From NCBI GenBank assembly GCA_001599815.1, contig BCIA01000003.1:1674001-1738000 (forward strand): a DNA stretch of 64,000 bases. The letters run 5' to 3'. The position numbers and the translations under genes were made by a program. Origin of the DNA: Furcasterigmium furcatum. Its lineage: Eukaryota > Ascomycota > Sordariomycetes > Glomerellales > Plectosphaerellaceae. Positions 54,641 to 64,000 of this stretch are shown piece by piece (position 1 is the stretch's first letter; each line of letters begins with the position of its first letter). The notes under the pieces are model-generated. The model saw only the letters and a program-made list of their open reading frames with translations, did no database searches and was not told where the DNA came from.

Positions 54641-57090
54641 CTACTCGGCGCCGATGACGCTCTTGGGCAGGAACGCCCAGACGGTGCCGATGACGGAGAG
54701 GGTTGTCGAGACGGTCATGATGGCGTAGCAGCCGAGTTTCTCACGGGCGGAGATTTCGTGACCGAAGAGCTTGACGTAAAATGCTACGGGTAGGCTACGT
54801 GGCGAGGTGGTCAGCAAAGAGACATCGTGTATGCGCGTTCGGGCGTTGCTGGGTAGGAGGTAACTCACAGTACGCAGATGGTGAAACAGAGGGCGCTGCC
54901 CATGAACGCCATGATGCTGTCAAACGAGGGGAAGACGATGGCAATAGCGAGGAAAAGCAAGACGGTGACGATGCGAATGGCGATCTTCATGAAGCCGCGG
55001 AAAGAGGCTGAGCGCCCGACCATAGCCGAGTTGTCAGCCAGGGCTTGCTGGTGGATGCCAGTGAGGACTTCGAGCGTCGAGATGATAGGCCTGGCGTTCA
55101 ATGGCACTTTGGTCAGGGGGATGATGGCGATGAAGATGCAGAGGAGGATGTTGAGGGTTTGTGGGTAGCCGCTCGTCTTGAGAATGTTCGAGGTGATCTC
55201 ATCGAGGACATTATCGCCGAACATGAGCAGGCCAACCACAGCAGTAATTGCGTCGAGGAAGTACTGACATGGCGTTAGGGACACGGGGGAGGCAAGGGCG
55301 CCACGATAGGCAGATGATACTCAGGGGCGTCTTACCGAGAAGCTGAAAGTGACTTTGAGGGCTTGACCGTACTTGTGTGGATGGCGCATATCGCGATAGA
55401 TCTACGTCGATGGCAATGAGCACGCAATAGCATATAATACCACCCCGGTAGACTTACGTTTGGGAACACGCCGTGGCCACCCCAGGGTGACATGAGCAGA
55501 CCAAATGATAGTGGCAGCGTCAGCCAGTTGGCCGGAAAGAGGTACGTCACAGCGGGCTCAACAAGAGACCCCGGTGTGTTTTGCTTGAAGAAGCCATCGA
55601 CAATGACGATCAGGACGACTGCGAGACTGTCAGCGAGGAGGGTCCAAGGGGGAGGAAGAGGGCGGCGGGAGATCGTACTGCAAAAACAGCTCATAATGCC
55701 GACAATGCTCGTGAAACTCAACAACCGCAAGGGCAGGAAGTTGAGGGGTATCAGCATCAAAGCACAGATCATCTTCCACATGGTGAGTGATAACCAGTCC
55801 GGGAACAGGAGCACCAATGTATCGGCGAAGAGCACAATCAGGGCAACACAGGCCGCCAGCAGCTCCATTGTGAAGAGGATACTGGTAGCTATGCGAGCAT
55901 TTCGTCCGTAAGAGATATAGGCCAAGTCGGAGAAGGTGATGAGACTGGCATCGAGGTCCATGCACTTGGCGAGGAGTTTGGCCGTGTAGGATGTGACGGC
56001 TGCACTGAGGAACAGGATGACCATGCCGCATATCCAGCCGGCGTACTTGATGCCGAGGGGCAAGCTCAAGAGACCGACTCCGATCAACACACTGGTCTTG
56101 GTGTTAGCAAAAGGTACAACGATCCGCGGCGGCTCCGCCACAGACTTGGCACGCACTTGATGGAGTTGAAGATGGTCTGCGGTAGCGTGGATTGACCCTC
56201 TACGGTCAGGACAATCTTGCCATCCTGTTCGACTTCCTTGACGAGAATGGGCTGGTACTCCCCGTCCGGTACGTTGGTGCCCCCCTCTTGCTGCTGCCTC
56301 CACATCTCGCCCGCCTGAGCCATGGAAGAGACGTCGACATCGGAGATCGTGCCGTAGGTGCGGTACGAGCCGTAGCTCCCTACTAACGGCGGCGTAGCAA
56401 GGTGCGGAGCAATGGCGAAGATGGAGGGACGCCGGCCGCCACTGAAGCTCCCGCTGTGGTATATGGCGCCAGACATGTCTGCATCCGAGTGTTTCCGTTC
56501 TCGATCCCTGTAATCAGACTGGTGACTTGTCGTCGATATGAGGGGCGACGTCTCCAGCCCGGCACCGGCACGGCTGGAGGCGCCTTCGCCATTCTCGGGA
56601 CTGGCTGCCTCGAGGTGTTGGCGCAGTAGGGAGGTTTTCGGGAGGGTGCTAGCTTCCACATCGTTGCGGGAGTAGTCGAGGTCTTCATTGGGGGCGATGG
56701 GCTGTTGATCTGGAGCAAAGATGAAGGACGGACGCTGGGGAATGACTTCTGCGAAGCCTGCGGCACGAGCCCAGGAGCGGGTGAAGGAGCGGATGCTGTT
56801 GACACCGCCCAGGTCGGCGACTACGGCGAGGTGTCTCGTGACCGATGATCTGCACCAGAACGTGTCAGTCAAGGAGTTACGAGGGACGAGTGGCGAGGGG
56901 CGGGGGAGGCTTACCTGCGTCGCTGGCGCAGACCTGAGGGACCGTCGCGACGTGCTCCTCCTTCGTCGTCGTCATCATGGTCGCCGAGAAGCGACTGCTC
57001 TTCTGTGATGGCGTTCGAGTCGATACTCACGGAGCGCGGGGACGCTCCGCGCTCGTACTCGTCCCAGGTCACCGGCGTCCTCGAGCCCAT
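54641..57090 (-). CDS. AVT1: Vacuolar amino-acid transporter Avt1
   Basis: Amino acid/auxin permease-family antiporter that moves neutral amino acids into the vacuole using the proton gradient. The gene is complement(join(54641..54794,54869..55263,55336..55401,55458..55618,55679..56091,56157..56849,56915..57090)), seven exons, 685 residues. The N-terminal ~285 residues are cytosolic and Ser/Asp/Arg-rich, starting MGSRTPVTWDEYERG, with a block SSVTRHLAVVADLGGVNSIR. The transporter core begins STLPQTIFNSINVLIGVGLL and carries about eleven hydrophobic helices, including KYAGWICGM, FLPLRLLSFTSIVGI and SPWGGHGVFPNIYRDMRHP, all typical of Avt1. Each join keeps frame, including the one inside helix 6 that gives FCIVLIVIVDGFFK. 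Confidence 0.92.
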
Positions 57091-58177
57091 TGGGCCGGTA
57101 GTCGATTCGCTGCAAAGGCGTCGAGCCGTCGCTAGTGGCTGTGGTTATGCGTTGGACGTGTCGAGTGGTGAGTCTTCGCGCCTGAAGAGATATTGGACGG
57201 CCCTGCGCACAATGAAACAGATAGACAACGTCGTGTCTGCGTGTGTGCGTGAAGCGACCTGGGACTCGTGATGTCTATCTGGCCGAGGAAAGATAGAGAC
57301 ACACGTAAGAGAAATACGGTGCCAGCGGTGCCAAGGCGCTTGGGGAACGATAGATGGAAGAACCTGGCACAGGCAATGGCACCAGCAGGTAATGCAAGCG
57401 CAGGCCCAGATCGCGGTCCAGGAGGTCCAGGAAGCGGGCCCTGCTGATACAGGAAGTAATGATCTGGGGCTAAGCCCGACGATGGCCTTGCGGGAGGAAG
57501 ATTGATGAACCCCCGGTCCCGACTGGGCCAGATCGCAGATGAATGAGGTGGGACGGGACGTTCTCAAGGGCTCGGGCTTGGACTTGGACTGGGCTTCGAC
57601 CCGGGCTCCAATGTGTTTTTAGTTTTGCTTGCTGTCAACATGAGGCTTCGGGTTTCCAAGAGGATGACGTCGCCTTCGTCTCTCGCTCGTCCTGTCGCTC
57701 CCGTCCGGCGCCGTTGTTTGATTTGGTACCTTAGGGGCAACGGCAGGAGAACGCCCGCATGCGAGCCCGGGCAAGCTAGTTGGCTCCTGTCCTCCACTGC
57801 TTTCCGGCAGTCACGCAGTGCCCGAGTGACGGGAGTGAGTGGTGCCCACCCGTTCGTCGTTCGTTGCTGGTTGATATCCGCAGCACTGGGGGACGGGAGG
57901 AGCGCCAGCAGCTTCCTTGGCCCTCGGTTTGGGGGGCAATTGTCTTATCGGGACCCTTGCGATTCCGGTCATGAACAGTTGTGGTTGGCCAATGCAGCCA
58001 CCTCTTGGCTTCGCTTCTTGACTGCGCCCCGCATTTGTGCTGCAGCCCCGCTTCTGATTTCCATTCCATGAGAGCTCTTCAAATCCCCTTATGTAATCAT
58101 TCAATGTCACGATCGCTCACCTTGATTGAAGAAACATCTTCAGCACCAGACGGACAACGGGTTGAGGCATCTGCATC
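57091..58177. promoter_or_regulatory. Divergent AVT1/RMP1 intergenic region
   Basis: 1.09 kb with both promoters. A CCAAT box (GGCCAATGCAG) is at about 57986-57996. Other frames have no support. Confidence 0.45.
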
Positions 58178-59069
58178 ATGGGCGAGCCATTATCTTCTCC
58201 GCGAGAGATTCTCACTCCTCTCCATGAAGCTACATTAGCTGCCCTCAACGCTCTCGACAGATTTTATCAGCGTCACAAGAATCAGCATCGGGTCGCTTGC
58301 TGGTGGACTCAACTCGGCATACTTAGACGATCCCTCCACCGACTTGTCAACGCCCTCGACTCCTATGAAGAACATTCTGCCCTGAGCCGGAAAGCATCCG
58401 CTTCCAGGAAAAAGCCATCCTCGAAATCAACGGCCTCTGAACTTCGCCTCCGTGATGTCGCCGTGGAGCGAGCAAGTTGGGTGAACGACACAATTCTTCC
58501 CCGGGCCTTCATGTGAGTGACATCAAGCCCCGCGAGACACGAATACCTAGACTAACATAATACCCCTCATCAGAGCGTTCACTCAGCTAGCCGCCGACCA
58601 GCAACATGCCTCCCTCGGCTTGTTCCTCATAGGCTTGGTGGGCTTCCTCGGCAACTCGCTGGCCCCCCTATCTACTTCGCCAAAGTCTCGCGGACCACCG
58701 ACGGTAACCAGCGCCCTGGCAGCCCAGACAGCGCAGGTAAATGCCACGAACTCAATCGACGGAATGGACCTCGGCGTCGTCGTTTCCCGCGCCGACGTTG
58801 AGGCCACACCGCAGCAATCCTCCGAAACTCGTCCGATAGTGGCAGTGCAATCAACCACCCACGACGGCGACGACAAGCCACGCAGCCGCGGGCCAAAGGC
58901 CACAACATCATCAACATCCAACGAGCTTATTAGCCCAGGCAAGCCCGACGGCATGAAAAAGTCACAGAAACGGACACAGCCTTCCGACTCGAAACCAAAG
59001 GACCCCAAGCCCAAGAAGAAAAGGAAGAAGGGGGATGAATTCGCGAATCTTTTCGGCTCGCTGCTGTGA
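58178..59069 (+). CDS. RMP1: RNase MRP protein subunit Rmp1
   Basis: Protein specific to RNase MRP, the ribonucleoprotein that cleaves ITS1 of pre-rRNA at site A3 and degrades some mRNAs. The gene is join(58178..58512,58574..59069), 276 residues. The family core is RHKNQHRVACWWTQLGILRR at about residues 34-53, and the second conserved segment spans the intron (FIAFTQLAADQQHASLGLFL). The C-terminal half is low-complexity and ends in a strongly basic nuclear/nucleolar tract (PKPKKKRKKGDEFANLF). The 61-nt intron lies inside the second conserved segment and joins in frame. Confidence 0.88.
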
Positions 59070-59528
59070 GCTTCAAATTTAGCAGCAATGGATGGCTCTT
59101 AGCGATACGACACGATAACATGGCTCGCGACATATCAATCTAGCTTAAGTAAATTGCATTGACTACCTATGGTCAGTCCGCTTGGGAAATACTCTTCTCC
59201 CGTCCCGATTCAAGCGCCGGAAAACGATTGTCGTCCATGTCTCCTCCACTCAAAAAAGTCATGCTTTGGTCGATCATCGCGTCCGACGAAAGCGCGGAAA
59301 AGTTGTCCAGCCGTTCAAGTACCAGACGCCGTCCATCCCCCCCGCCCATTTCGCTGCCCTGCGCGTCCGGGACGGCGCGCAGTACCAATGGCTGGAAGGA
59401 TGTATATCGAGCCCACACCCTTCCTATGGTTATGTCCCCTGGCACCGTGAAGCCGCAGTGCAGCATCCTAGGCAACGACCCTTTACTTTACAGAATCATC
59501 CCACAACCGCAACTGGTGCCATGTTTGT
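59070..59528. other. Convergent RMP1/RcoA 3' region
   Basis: 459 bp between stop codons; only terminators and 3' UTRs expected. Confidence 0.45.
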
Positions 59529-61667
59529 TTACTGGACACTGCGGTACGACCAGATCCTCGCCCTCATGTCTCCGGAGCCCGTGGCGAAATAGCCACCAGT
59601 GGGGCTGGGAGCCACGGAGATGACCGAGTTCTTGTGTCCCTGCAGCATCAGTTGCGTCGCGCCGGTCCGAGGGTCCCAGAACTGTACCCCGCGGTCCTTG
59701 GAGCCGGACATGACCCAGGCAGCGTCTGGCGTGAGGGCGACGGAGAGTACAAAGTCCTATGATAGAGTCAGCATGTCGAGGTAAACAGAAAAAAGGCAGA
59801 TGCGTTAAAAGTGTACTCACCCTATGACCCTCGAAGGTCTTGACACAGCGACCGCCCTTAGGCCCGGGGTTGGGGAGACCGCGGGGCGTGCTAAGCTCCC
59901 ACATCTTGATCGTCTTATCGAGACTGCCGCTGACCAGATCCTTGCCGTTAGGCGAGAAAGCTACACTGTAAACGCTGTCTTTATGCCCGTCTGGGCCTTC
60001 CAAGCGTTCCAGGAGATAGCCTTGGTGAATGTCCCAGACGCGGACGCTCTTATCGAGCGAGCCCGCAGCGACGTACTTGGTGTCGGGAGAGATGGCGACG
60101 GTGGTCACGCCATCTTCTATGGTCAGCGTGAGAGTGTTTCCGCCAGTCTCGATGTCCCAGAGACGGACGGTTCTGTCACCGCTACCAGAAGCAATCGTCC
60201 GTCCGTCCCGAGCGAAATCGAGCGAGTAGATATCTTGCTCGTGGCCCTGGAAGGTAGTGCGAATTTGGCGGCTGTGGATGTCCCAAACCTGTCAGAGTAG
60301 CGGCGTTAGTCATGCAACAAGGGGTAGTGGGTGTGCGCGAGCAAGCGGAATGAGGAGACTTACTCGGATCAGCTTGTCCTCGGCGCCGGTTGCGAGGTAC
60401 TTGCCGTCAGGGCTGAAGCAGACACTGCGGATGTAGAGATCGCCTGACACGTCGACCGTGTCGTCCTGAAGGACACAGAGCTTCTCGCCAGACTGAACGT
60501 CATAAATCTGGGCAGAACGATTGCAACCGGTTGCAACGAATTTTCCGTCGTGGCTAAACCGGACACAGCAGACCACACTCTCGTGAGTAAGGGTGTGGAC
60601 GAGGTCAACATCGAGCATGCGAGGCACGTTTTCGTTGAAGATGGCGAACCAGTCGTAGCCTTGTTTCTTCGACGAAGCTGGCAGACGCTCGGGGTCAAGA
60701 TCGGCCAGGGCATTGCCAGGGGGTGGGCCAGGAGGCGGAGGGTGGGGCCTTCCGATATGAGCGTGGTCAGGAGTCGGGTGGCTGACCTGAGGGGACTGCG
60801 TGGCGCCCGGGAACGGGATCGGAGTGTTGATCTGGGGCGTCGCAGGGCCTACGGCGCCGGGGGGTCTGCCGATGCCGCGCCTGTTGGGGCCGGGAGAGGC
60901 GGTGCTTTGAGGAGGCTGCGAGCCAACACCGTTGGCGACGGGGCCCTGAGGATAGGCCTGCTGAGGCTGGGGCGGCTGCGATTGCTGCTGGGACTGGGGC
61001 TGGGGTTGTTGGAAGTGTTGAGGTTGCGACTGAGGGGGAGGAGGGGGGGGCACTGGCAAGCCGGGAGGGCCCTGAGCCATCTGATGCTGGGGGCCCATCT
61101 GTTGGTCCTGGGGGGGAGGGGGAGGGGGAGGGGCGAGGCCGCCCTGACCGCCGCCAGCCATGATGCCGTTGAAGAGGCCATTGCCGGATGGGATCGAAGG
61201 CGGCTGCTGGGACGGGCCAGCGTGGGAAGGGGGGCCGCTGCTCATGCCAGGGGGCGCATTGCCCCGAGCGACATCCAGCTGGCGACGAAGGTGATTCACC
61301 TCATCCTCATACCTGTTGCGAAGGTCAGCTTGTTGAGTGCGTTGAGGGAGATGGATAATTTCGGTAGAACGTACTTGCTCTTGATATTCAGGTGCATTTG
61401 TTCCATGTTGAACACCTTCTCGCGGATGTGTGTCATTTCGCTCAGCTGTGCCTGAACTGTAGGATAGGACAACCAATGTCAGTATGGCCAGATCCTGTCA
61501 AGTAACACACGGGAATGAGTGCGAAACATACTCTGGTGCTCATAGGCCTCGGTAGTTCGGGTTTGCGAGCTGAACTCCTGGCGGATCTGTTCGAGAAGCT
61601 CGTCCAGGCGGGACTGGTTGCCAGGGGGGGCACCGCCGCCCATGCCGCGATGAGGATACATTGACAT
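59529..61667 (-). CDS. rco-1: Tup1/RcoA transcriptional corepressor
   Basis: WD40 corepressor that works with Ssn6/Cyc8 and histone deacetylases to silence glucose-, development- and stress-regulated genes. The gene is complement(join(59529..59756,59821..60288,60364..61312,61375..61456,61532..61667)), five exons, 620 residues. The N-terminal tetramerisation coiled coil is at about residues 15-95 (SRLDELLEQIRQEFSSQTR, then MTHIREKVFNMEQMHL, YEDEVNHLRRQL). A Pro/Gln-rich linker follows to about residue 290, with PPPPPPP and HFQQPQPQSQQQ runs. Seven WD repeats start near 320 (VVCCVRFSHDGKFVATG, SVCFSPDGKYLATGAEDKLI, IASGSGDRTVRLWD) and the end reads ARIWSYRSVQ. Introns of 62-75 nt all join in frame. 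Confidence 0.95.
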
Positions 61668-64000
61668 GGAGAAAGATGCGAGAGTGCGATGGTAGAGTAA
61701 TCAATTGATCTGAGGCGCTGTTCCGACCGAAGCTCAAGGTTTCGAGAGAGGATGTAGTGCGTTGGGAACAGATCAAAGTCGGCCGACGGAGGGGCGTTGG
61801 CGCGGCTGTTTTTTCTTGATCGCCGAGGGCAACTGGCCTGCAACTCGCGATGGGCAGGCGAGAGCACCGTCGCGCAGTTGAGAGGGGCGGGATGACCGGT
61901 CCTTAGAAGCCTAGCGATGGCGACGTGGGTGGACGTCGTCGAACGCGTTGAGATGGTTGATGTGTCGTGGAGTCGATGGATGGAGTGGAAGGGAAAGGGG
62001 AAAAGTTGGGTTGCGAAGACCGACGGACGTGGAAGCACCTCAAGGTGAGAGGCTGGAGTCAGTCGGAAACCAGGCTAGCCCATCTTGTGGACAGGCGAAC
62101 CCGCAGCTTCTGTGCGCACCCTAGTCGCCGACGCACCACCTCACAGCAACTTCAGCGAGCCGCCGTGGGCCTGGGGCAGCGGCCGAGCTGGGATTTGGCT
62201 CGGTGGAACCCCAGGGGGTGGGTCAGGGCGTCGCCGCCACTGCCCGGAAGGGGGGGGCAGTGGAGCTGGAGGGCGTATCTCCACTTTACATAGCAAGCCC
62301 TGCGCGGCGCTAGGAGGGAGGGTGGGATCTATGGGGTCCACCTCATGGTAGGGGTGCGGTAATCGGAAACGGACCGGGGGTTGCTGTCCACACGCCGCCC
62401 CCCTGTCATGCCTTCCCCCGGCTCGAGATGAGATGCACAGAGAAAGCACAGCGGTCACAGTTCCTGCCTTTCTGCCTTTTCTGCCTGCGAGAGACGCGGC
62501 ACGGTAAGATGCATGATGTCGCGCTGCTGATTTGCGAGTTTGCCCGCCTCGGACATCAAAGATCTTATCTGGCCGCGAAAGCTATGTACTCGCGCAGCTC
62601 GAAGATCCCAGGCATGTGTAGGTAGCTGTAGTTGCCCTATGAATCCGTTTCTTGCTCAACCGATACATGATATTATTGGGACGCTCGCGATGGTCACTGA
62701 TGAACGGCAGAACGACACTGGTGCTCCTGGGGTCACGGACGGCAGTGGGGGAACTCAAGACTTTCACCATGTGGCGCATCTCGTCCGCACGCACCTCCGA
62801 ACCCCCCTTTCCCGTTTCGTTGGCATTCTACCCGTGCAACCAACCGTGCTCAGTTGGACGAGGGGCCGCTGGGAGGTTTTCGGATCGCAGGGGCAGGGGT
62901 GTCGGCCAAGACAAGCGACCGTATGCAAACAAGCATGCAGCATGTCAAGCCCCCACCCACTGAAAATCGACGCAAAAGCTGGAGCCTTGCCTGTCCTCGT
63001 GGTGCATCACTACGGCGTCCTACTTGTACTTGTGTCTACCTAGGTACGGTATGTGGACCAGGATACGAGTTGTCCCTCCAAAAGTTGGTGGGCACACGGG
63101 GCAGTTGTCTGTCAGGGAGGAGGCGCCGCTACCAACTTCTAGTTTATATTTGATTCTTGAGTCAGCCCTTGTACAATGCAACGTACATATGTACAGAGGT
63201 AGCGTTTTGACACATGGCCACCTCATCAGTTTGGCTATCAAACTCGCAGGTCACTGCTGAATCGAAACGTGCGGGAAACGCTAATTCCTGCCTACATTTG
63301 ACATGGTCGCCGGACCTAGTGATTAATAAGCCTCGTCCCATCCGCCTCGGCAAAGCAGCCGTGGGTTAGGTGAGTAAAAAAGGCACTTGTGTAGGTCGTT
63401 CCCAGGGCGGCCGTCTTTCTGTGGCCCTCTTTGTCACTGAAAGGTACATCCGTTGACCAGACTTCGGATCAAGCGTCAGATAATTGAGATGGCCTCGCCA
63501 AGGTACCTTTTTTGTTTCCCTACAGCACATGCCTACGTTGGGGTTGCTGAGCACGACCAACCCTAACATGACCTGGGAGGTGATACTTGGGATTGCATAT
63601 GTACATCGAGGTCGCTCTGGACCTCGGGGTTGTCTGCTCTCGATTCCATGTTCTCGGGCAATTAATTGCGCTTTCGAAGACCAGCATCGAACACATCTCG
63701 AGTCGGTGCTGCTTCTAGTCTAGAATACCCCTGCCCTTTTTTTCTCCTCCCCCCCCCTTTGTTGTTGTTTGGCGAAGTCGAACCACTGGATTCCTCTCCA
63801 GTCATGGCATAATCCAGGTAAAGATTTGAACTGCTGGCACATTTCCCCTGAGGCCGAGAAGAGCAACCTCTCAAGAACACTGCGGCATCTTTAGTTCTCC
63901 AGCCGTTACTGTTATTGTGTAGTAAAGAAGCCTCGCCGGGTCCCAACAAAACGGCCTCGGTCAGGACACCGACAGATGGGAATGGCATCATGCACCTGAC
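61668..64000. promoter_or_regulatory. Upstream region of the Tup1 gene, then nothing recognisable to the window end
   Basis: The first ~410 bp (61668-62080) lack CAT on the + strand, so the Tup1 leader is free of upstream ATGs. The rest to 64000 holds only short unsupported frames, a T/C-rich stretch at about 63738-63759, and TAGGTA-type motifs near 62616 and 63040. I tested 63770-63860 for a tRNA fold and found none. Confidence 0.45.

Noticed and set aside
63770..63860. tRNA-like stretch near the window end (GTTCGA/TTTGAA motifs on either strand)
   Set aside because: No set of acceptor, D, anticodon and T stems pairs on either strand; the B-box-like pieces are isolated.

Overview
This window is nuclear DNA of a filamentous ascomycete, most likely a Sordariomycete. 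Most genes are broken by short introns of about 50-95 nt (a few near 200 nt) with GT..AG ends and CTAAC/CTGAC-like branch sites. The proteins match Pezizomycotina families: a HapE-type CCAAT-binding subunit, a WOPR regulator of the Sge1/Ryp1 type, an RcoA/Tup1 corepressor, Mmm1 and a Ran1-like kinase. Coding DNA is GC-rich. I saw no transposon, rRNA, tRNA or CRISPR array, and I cannot name the species.

Layout, left to right. 0-10 kb: RSM10 (-), FCF2 (-), the CCAAT-factor subunit hapE (+), exocyst SEC15 (-, ten exons) and the lysophospholipid acyltransferase ALE1 (+). 10-25 kb: a 908-residue serine-rich two-TM protein of unknown function (-), RCE1 (+), MMM1 (-), VPS45 (+), MTO1 (+) and CRD1 (-). 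25-35 kb: an intronless WOPR regulator (-) with about 5.9 kb of gene-free DNA upstream, then a UIM-bearing Tdp1-like phosphodiesterase (-, ten exons). 35-47 kb: an Edc1/PNRC-like decapping-activator candidate (-), RBX1 (+), SPC1 (-), a CorA-type Mg2+ transporter (+), TIM8 (+), RPL25 (-), BMT2 (+) and UTR4 (-). 47-64 kb: 4.8 kb without genes, a Ran1/Ksp1-like kinase (+) with a very long leader, AVT1 (-), RMP1 (+), the Tup1/RcoA corepressor (-), and 2.3 kb with nothing recognisable.

These are mostly single-copy housekeeping genes with no operon-like logic. Recurrent themes are mitochondria (RSM10, MMM1, MTO1, CRD1, TIM8), ribosome and RNA biogenesis (FCF2, RPL25, BMT2, RMP1), secretion and endomembranes (SEC15, VPS45, SPC1, ALE1, RCE1, AVT1) and regulators (hapE, WOPR, Tup1, kinase). 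All exon joins were read by eye from splice consensus and reading frame, and each join keeps the frame.

The clearest unexplained structure is strand-specific loss of ATG in the DNA before several starts. Before the kinase, about 2.1 kb holds only three ATGs, and each opens a 3-4 codon uORF. Before the CorA gene, about 1.1 kb holds one ATG, which opens a two-codon uORF.
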